From contig JALXCE010000019.1 of the NCBI GenBank assembly GCA_026991055.1, positions 1 to 8,997 on the forward strand: a stretch of 8,997 nucleotides of DNA, read 5' to 3'. The stretch is from Caldifarciminota bacterium (lineage in GTDB: Bacteria; Hydrothermota; Hydrothermia; B15-G9; WFZT01). The position numbers were made by a program, and so were the translations under genes. The notes below the pieces were generated by a model. The model was not told the origin of the DNA. It saw only the letters and a program-made list of their open reading frames with translations, and made no database searches. Of this stretch, positions 6,063-8,997 are shown piece after piece; within the stretch, counting starts at the first letter, position 1, and every line of letters starts with the position of its first letter.

Positions 6063-8997
6063 TTATTTCTTCAAAAACTTCACCTCATCGCCTTCAACAT
6101 CTACAGTCACCTTGTCGCCTTCTTTAATCTCACCACTCAAAATGGCCTCCGAAAGCCTGTTCTCGATCTCCTTCTGAATGACTCTCCTCAAAGGTCTTGC
6201 TCCCATAAGAGGATTGAATCCCTTGCGAGCAATAAACTCCTTCGCCTTCTCTGAGAGCTCAAGCTTAATGTTCTTCTCCTCTGCAAGTCTCCTTGCGAGC
6301 CTCTCAAAGAGTATATCCACGATCTTGAGCACATGGTCCCATTTGAGAGGATGGAAGACCACAATTTCATCGATTCTATTCAGGAACTCAGGTCTGAAGG
6401 CATGGTTGACGACGTCCAACACCTTCTGCTTGGCAATTTCAAATTCCCTGTCAAACTCCTCTTCAAGCTTCTTTCTCTCCTGCTCAAGTTTTTCCTTCTC
6501 TTTTTTGTATTCCTCCTCAGATATCTGCTTCTTCGCAAGTCTTTCTTCAAGTTCGCGGGCCTTCTCGCTCAATGCCTCAAATCTTGGATTGAACCTCTCC
6601 ATCAGCTCTCTCAGATACTCGGCACCGAGGTTAGAGGTCATTATGATGACCGTATTTCTGAAGGAAACTGTTCTGCCCTGAGAATCCGTGAGCCTTCCAT
6701 CATCCAGCACCTGCAGAAAGAGGTCAAATACCCTTGGATGCGCCTTCTCTATCTCATCAAGAAGAATCACCGAATAAGGTTTTCTCCTCACAGCCTCGGT
6801 GAGTTTACCGCCCTCTCTGTAGCCAACGTAGCCAGGAGGTGCACCAATAAGCTTTGCCACAGAGTGTTCTTCTTTGAACTCAGACATATCCAGCCTGATG
6901 AGGGCATCTTCATCACCAAAGAGGAATTCTGCAAGTGTCTTGGCAAGCTCAGTTTTTCCGACTCCAGTCGGACCAAGGAACAGGAATGAACCAAGAGGCT
7001 TTCTTGGATCAGAGATACCTGCTCTTGCCCTTCTCACCGCTTCAGAGACCACCTTTATAGCTTCGTCCTGCCCTACAACACGTTTGTGCAGATAGTCTTC
7101 CATCTTGAGGAGTTTCTCGCGCTCCTCCTGGAGCATCTTGGAAACCGGAATCTTTGTCCATTCTGAGACAACCTCTGCAACGTCCTCGTCCACAATTCTT
7201 ATCTTCTCTTTCGACTCTGATTTCTTCTGTTTTGCCTTAAGAAGTGCCTTTTTGGCCTCTTTGAGCTCGTCTGAAAGTTTTTCAAATTCGTCAATGTTCC
7301 CCTTCTCTTCGGCCTCTTTTACCTTCTCCTCGAGTTCCTTAACCTTTTCCTCCAATTCTTCAACACTTACACTTTCCTCCACTGTCACCTTCTTCTTAAG
7401 CTCTTCCAGCTCTTTTTTGAGTCTTTTGATTTCATTCTCGTAATCTTTCTTTCTCTCAGGGTCTTCCTCGGATTTCAAAAGCTCCTCGTATTCCTTAATT
7501 TTGCCTTCAAGCTCTTTTACGCGAATGGATGGGGAAACTGCTTTTAAAGCCTTTTTGGATGCAGCCTGGTCAATAGCGTCAATTGCCTTATCTGGAAGAT
7601 GTCTATCCTGGACATACCTGTGCGTGAGTTTGACAGCAGCCTCTAATGCGGAATCATCAATTTTAGCTCCGTGATGCGCCTCGTATTTGGGTCTCAGACC
7701 TTTGAGTATTTCGACTGTGGTCTCGGGACTCGGCTCTTCGATCCAGATAGGCTGGAACCTTCTCTCGAGCGCGGAATCTTTTTCAATGTATTTTCTGTAC
7801 TCATCAGGAGTTGTAGCACCTATAACCTGGAATTCACCACGAGCGAGAGCGGGTTTCAGAAGATTTGCTGCGTCCATCGAGCCTTCAGCGCGCCCTGCAC
7901 CAACGACGTTGTGGATCTCGTCAATGAAAAGAATTACGTCACCTGCATTTTTGACTTCCTCAAGGATGGACTTGAGTCTCTCTTCGAATTCGCCACGATA
8001 CTTTGTGCCTGCAACAAGAGCGCCCATGTCAAGCGAAAGGATTCTCTTGTTCTTAAGCTTATCAGGAACTTCGCCCTTCGCAATCTTCTGAGCGAGCCCT
8101 TCTACGATAGCTGTTTTACCAACACCGGCTTCGCCAACGAGAACCGGATTGTTTTTCTGTCTACGGGTCAAAACTTCTATGACCTGCTGAATTTCTCTAT
8201 CTCTGCCGATGACCGGGTCAAGCTTACCCTCACGAGCCATCTGGGTTAAATCAACTGTAAATCTTTCAAGTGCCGATCTTTCTTCTTCTTTGAGTTCTTC
8301 TTTAATTTCTCCCATAGGAGCACCCTCCCCTTTGATATTTTTTAATGTTTGTAGTATCTGACTAAAGTAAAGACCACCGATGGTATCGGTTGCCTTCTGT
8401 AACGACTCTACGATCTCGGTGATGCCGATTTCGCCGTCTTTGGCAATTTTCTCAGCATTTTCAAGTACACGGTCCAGGAAGTAAGAGTTCTCAATTTCGT
8501 ACTTGCGATCGGTGAATTTCGAAGCGAGCAGACGAATTACTCTTCTTGGGTCTATACCGTTTTTCTGCAACTGCGTCAGTGAATTTCTGAGTTTGTCTTC
8601 AAAATCAATAAGGTCGTAGGTAAGATTATCAATCTCGTCATCTTTCAGACCACGTGCACGAAGTATACTTCTTAGACCTTCAACAAACTTTCTTGGGACC
8701 TTGACAACTTCTTCTTGAAGCACCCAATGGTCACGGCCGCCTCTAAAGCCAAATTCCTCGGGGAAGAATTCCGAGAGGATATCAGAGCCAAAAAACTCCT
8801 CAAATAGGCTTCTGGGCCTTGAGCGCTTCACCCATCTTTTTACGTGTACAGAGGCATAGTCGCGGTAACGTTCACCTTTGAGCTCGCTTGTGAAGAATTC
8901 GTCGAGGTGGTCAAGAAGCACGCGGAAAACGTCCTTTGAAAGACCGCGGGAGTATCCGTTCTCGATGTCGCGGGACTTTGTTTCAATGGCAGACGAA
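6063..8997 (-). CDS. clpB: ClpB/ClpC-family AAA+ disaggregase/unfoldase, N-terminus outside window
   Basis: The frame is open to the right edge. Residues are numbered from the in-frame GTG at 8921-8919, which is probably internal because 25 more sense codons precede it. The order is: divergent N-region (1-215); AAA-1 with Walker A GEAGVGKT (263-270), pore loop KYRG (307-310), Walker B ILFIDE (330-335) and arginine fingers ERR (386-388); coiled-coil middle domain (about 460-572); AAA-2 with GPTGVGKT (650-657), pore loop GYVGY (697-701), Walker B ILLDEIEKAH (719-728), sensor-1 TSN (762-764), NRIDE (848-852) and sensor-2 GAR (907-909). The family threads aggregated or tagged proteins through its hexamer pore. 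The full-length middle domain and lack of an IGF-type ClpP loop favour ClpB, while several stretches (AEGSMDAANLLKPALARGE, EILKGLRPKYEAHH) read ClpC-like. A coiled coil of about 48 residues is inserted at roughly 770-830. At over 977 residues it exceeds E. coli ClpB (857). Family is certain; the B/C assignment less so. Confidence 0.93.
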   Translation of the reverse strand, partial: SSAIETKSRDIENGYSRGLSKDVFRVLLDHLDEFFTSELKGERYRDYASVHVKRWVKRSRPRSLFEEFFGSDILSEFFPEEFGFRGGRDHWVLQEEVVKVPRKFVEGLRSILRARGLKDDEIDNLTYDLIDFEDKLRNSLTQLQKNGIDPRRVIRLLASKFTDRKYEIENSYFLDRVLENAEKIAKDGEIGITEIVESLQKATDTIGGLYFSQILQTLKNIKGEGAPMGEIKEELKEEERSALERFTVDLTQMAREGKLDPVIGRDREIQQVIEVLTRRQKNNPVLVGEAGVGKTAIVEGLAQKIAKGEVPDKLKNKRILSLDMGALVAGTKYRGEFEERLKSILEEVKNAGDVILFIDEIHNVVGAGRAEGSMDAANLLKPALARGEFQVIGATTPDEYRKYIEKDSALERRFQPIWIEEPSPETTVEILKGLRPKYEAHHGAKIDDSALEAAVKLTHRYVQDRHLPDKAIDAIDQAASKKALKAVSPSIRVKELEGKIKEYEELLKSEEDPERKKDYENEIKRLKKELEELKKKVTVEESVSVEELEEKVKELEEKVKEAEEKGNIDEFEKLSDELKEAKKALLKAKQKKSESKEKIRIVDEDVAEVVSEWTKIPVSKMLQEEREKLLKMEDYLHKRVVGQDEAIKVVSEAVRRARAGISDPRKPLGSFLFLGPTGVGKTELAKTLAEFLFGDEDALIRLDMSEFKEEHSVAKLIGAPPGYVGYREGGKLTEAVRRKPYSVILLDEIEKAHPRVFDLFLQVLDDGRLTDSQGRTVSFRNTVIIMTSNLGAEYLRELMERFNPRFEALSEKARELEERLAKKQISEEEYKKEKEKLEQERKKLEEEFDREFEIAKQKVLDVVNHAFRPEFLNRIDEIVVFHPLKWDHVLKIVDILFERLARRLAEEKNIKLELSEKAKEFIARKGFNPLMGARPLRRVIQKEIENRLSEAILSGEIKEGDKVTVDVEGDEVKFLKK
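8313..8330 (-). promoter_or_regulatory. Internal ribosome site and ATG for an N-domain-less Clp isoform
   Basis: Inside the Clp gene the minus strand reads AAAGGGGAGGG followed by ATG at 8315-8313. The GGAGG core (8328-8324) is 8 nt before the ATG, near-ideal spacing. The Met is residue 203, in the linker about 13 residues before AAA-1. E. coli ClpB makes a shorter isoform from an internal GTG (Val149) at the equivalent linker position. The product here would be 750 residues with both AAA+ modules. GGAG (8328-8325) can also pair with CTCC (8320-8317), which could partly mask the site. The site is visible; its use is inferred. Confidence 0.5.

Noticed and set aside
5888..6127. 79-codon plus-strand reading frame across the gap and the Clp 3' end
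   Set aside because: It runs through copy E, the whole 44-bp terminator palindrome and antisense to the Clp gene; composition is not protein-like.
7105..7443. Ser/Phe-rich plus-strand reading frame
   Set aside because: It is the antisense of the Glu/Lys-rich middle coiled coil of the Clp ATPase, which naturally gives Ser/Phe/Leu strings. Other long antisense frames over 6178-8249 are rejected for the same reason.
8919..8921. GTG as the true start of the Clp ATPase gene
   Set aside because: Twenty-five further sense codons lie upstream to the edge and the sequence runs smoothly through it; no ribosome site precedes it.
6063..8997. Assignment as a ClpP-partner ClpA or ClpC
   Set aside because: No IGF/LGF-type docking tripeptide is visible between TSNLG and FRPEF, and the middle domain is ClpB-sized; ClpC-like stretches in the ATPase modules are kept as a caveat.

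Overview
The window looks like chromosomal DNA from a diderm (Gram-negative-type), probably thermophilic bacterium. The diderm call rests on a secreted TPR protein and a predicted outer-membrane beta-barrel encoded side by side. The thermophile call is weaker and rests on the very Glu/Lys-rich Clp ATPase. The style of the FN3, TPR and barrel proteins (GNES-ending FN3 domains, DSA-type TPRs, a GDFxPxFS barrel motif) recalls uncultured FCB-related or WOR-3-like lineages. That placement is an impression from sequence style, not a phylogenetic result.

Layout: (1) Bases 1-5359, plus strand: a tight three-gene unit. It holds a fibronectin type III repeat protein cut by the left edge, a secreted TPR protein whose ATG directly abuts the previous stop, and a signal-peptide-bearing beta-barrel protein whose start overlaps the TPR stop. 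Stop/start contact at both junctions implies one mRNA with coupled translation. A perfect 9-bp hairpin sits just before the Shine-Dalgarno of the third gene. (2) Bases 5360-6062: a 703-bp convergent intergenic region. Its right-hand 430 bp are packed with C/T-arm palindromes of the GAGAGG/TGAGGG type, ending in a perfect 44-bp palindrome that works as an intrinsic terminator for the opposing gene. (3) Bases 6063-8997, minus strand: a ClpB/ClpC-family AAA+ unfoldase cut by the right edge, with two complete ATPase modules and a full-length middle coiled coil.

How the genes may work together: the three plus-strand genes look like an envelope cassette (surface or periplasmic FN3 fibre, periplasmic TPR scaffold, outer-membrane barrel), possibly for display or export of the FN3 protein. 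That role is inferred from context alone. The Clp ATPase is a protein-quality-control machine on a separate, convergent transcript.

The most noteworthy points are in the Clp ATPase. It carries an extra ~48-residue coiled-coil insertion in its second AAA+ module, where ClpA/ClpC carry the ClpP-docking loop. It has a long divergent N-terminal region. It also has an internal Shine-Dalgarno plus ATG at the linker before the first AAA+ module, placed as in the N-terminally truncated isoform of E. coli ClpB.
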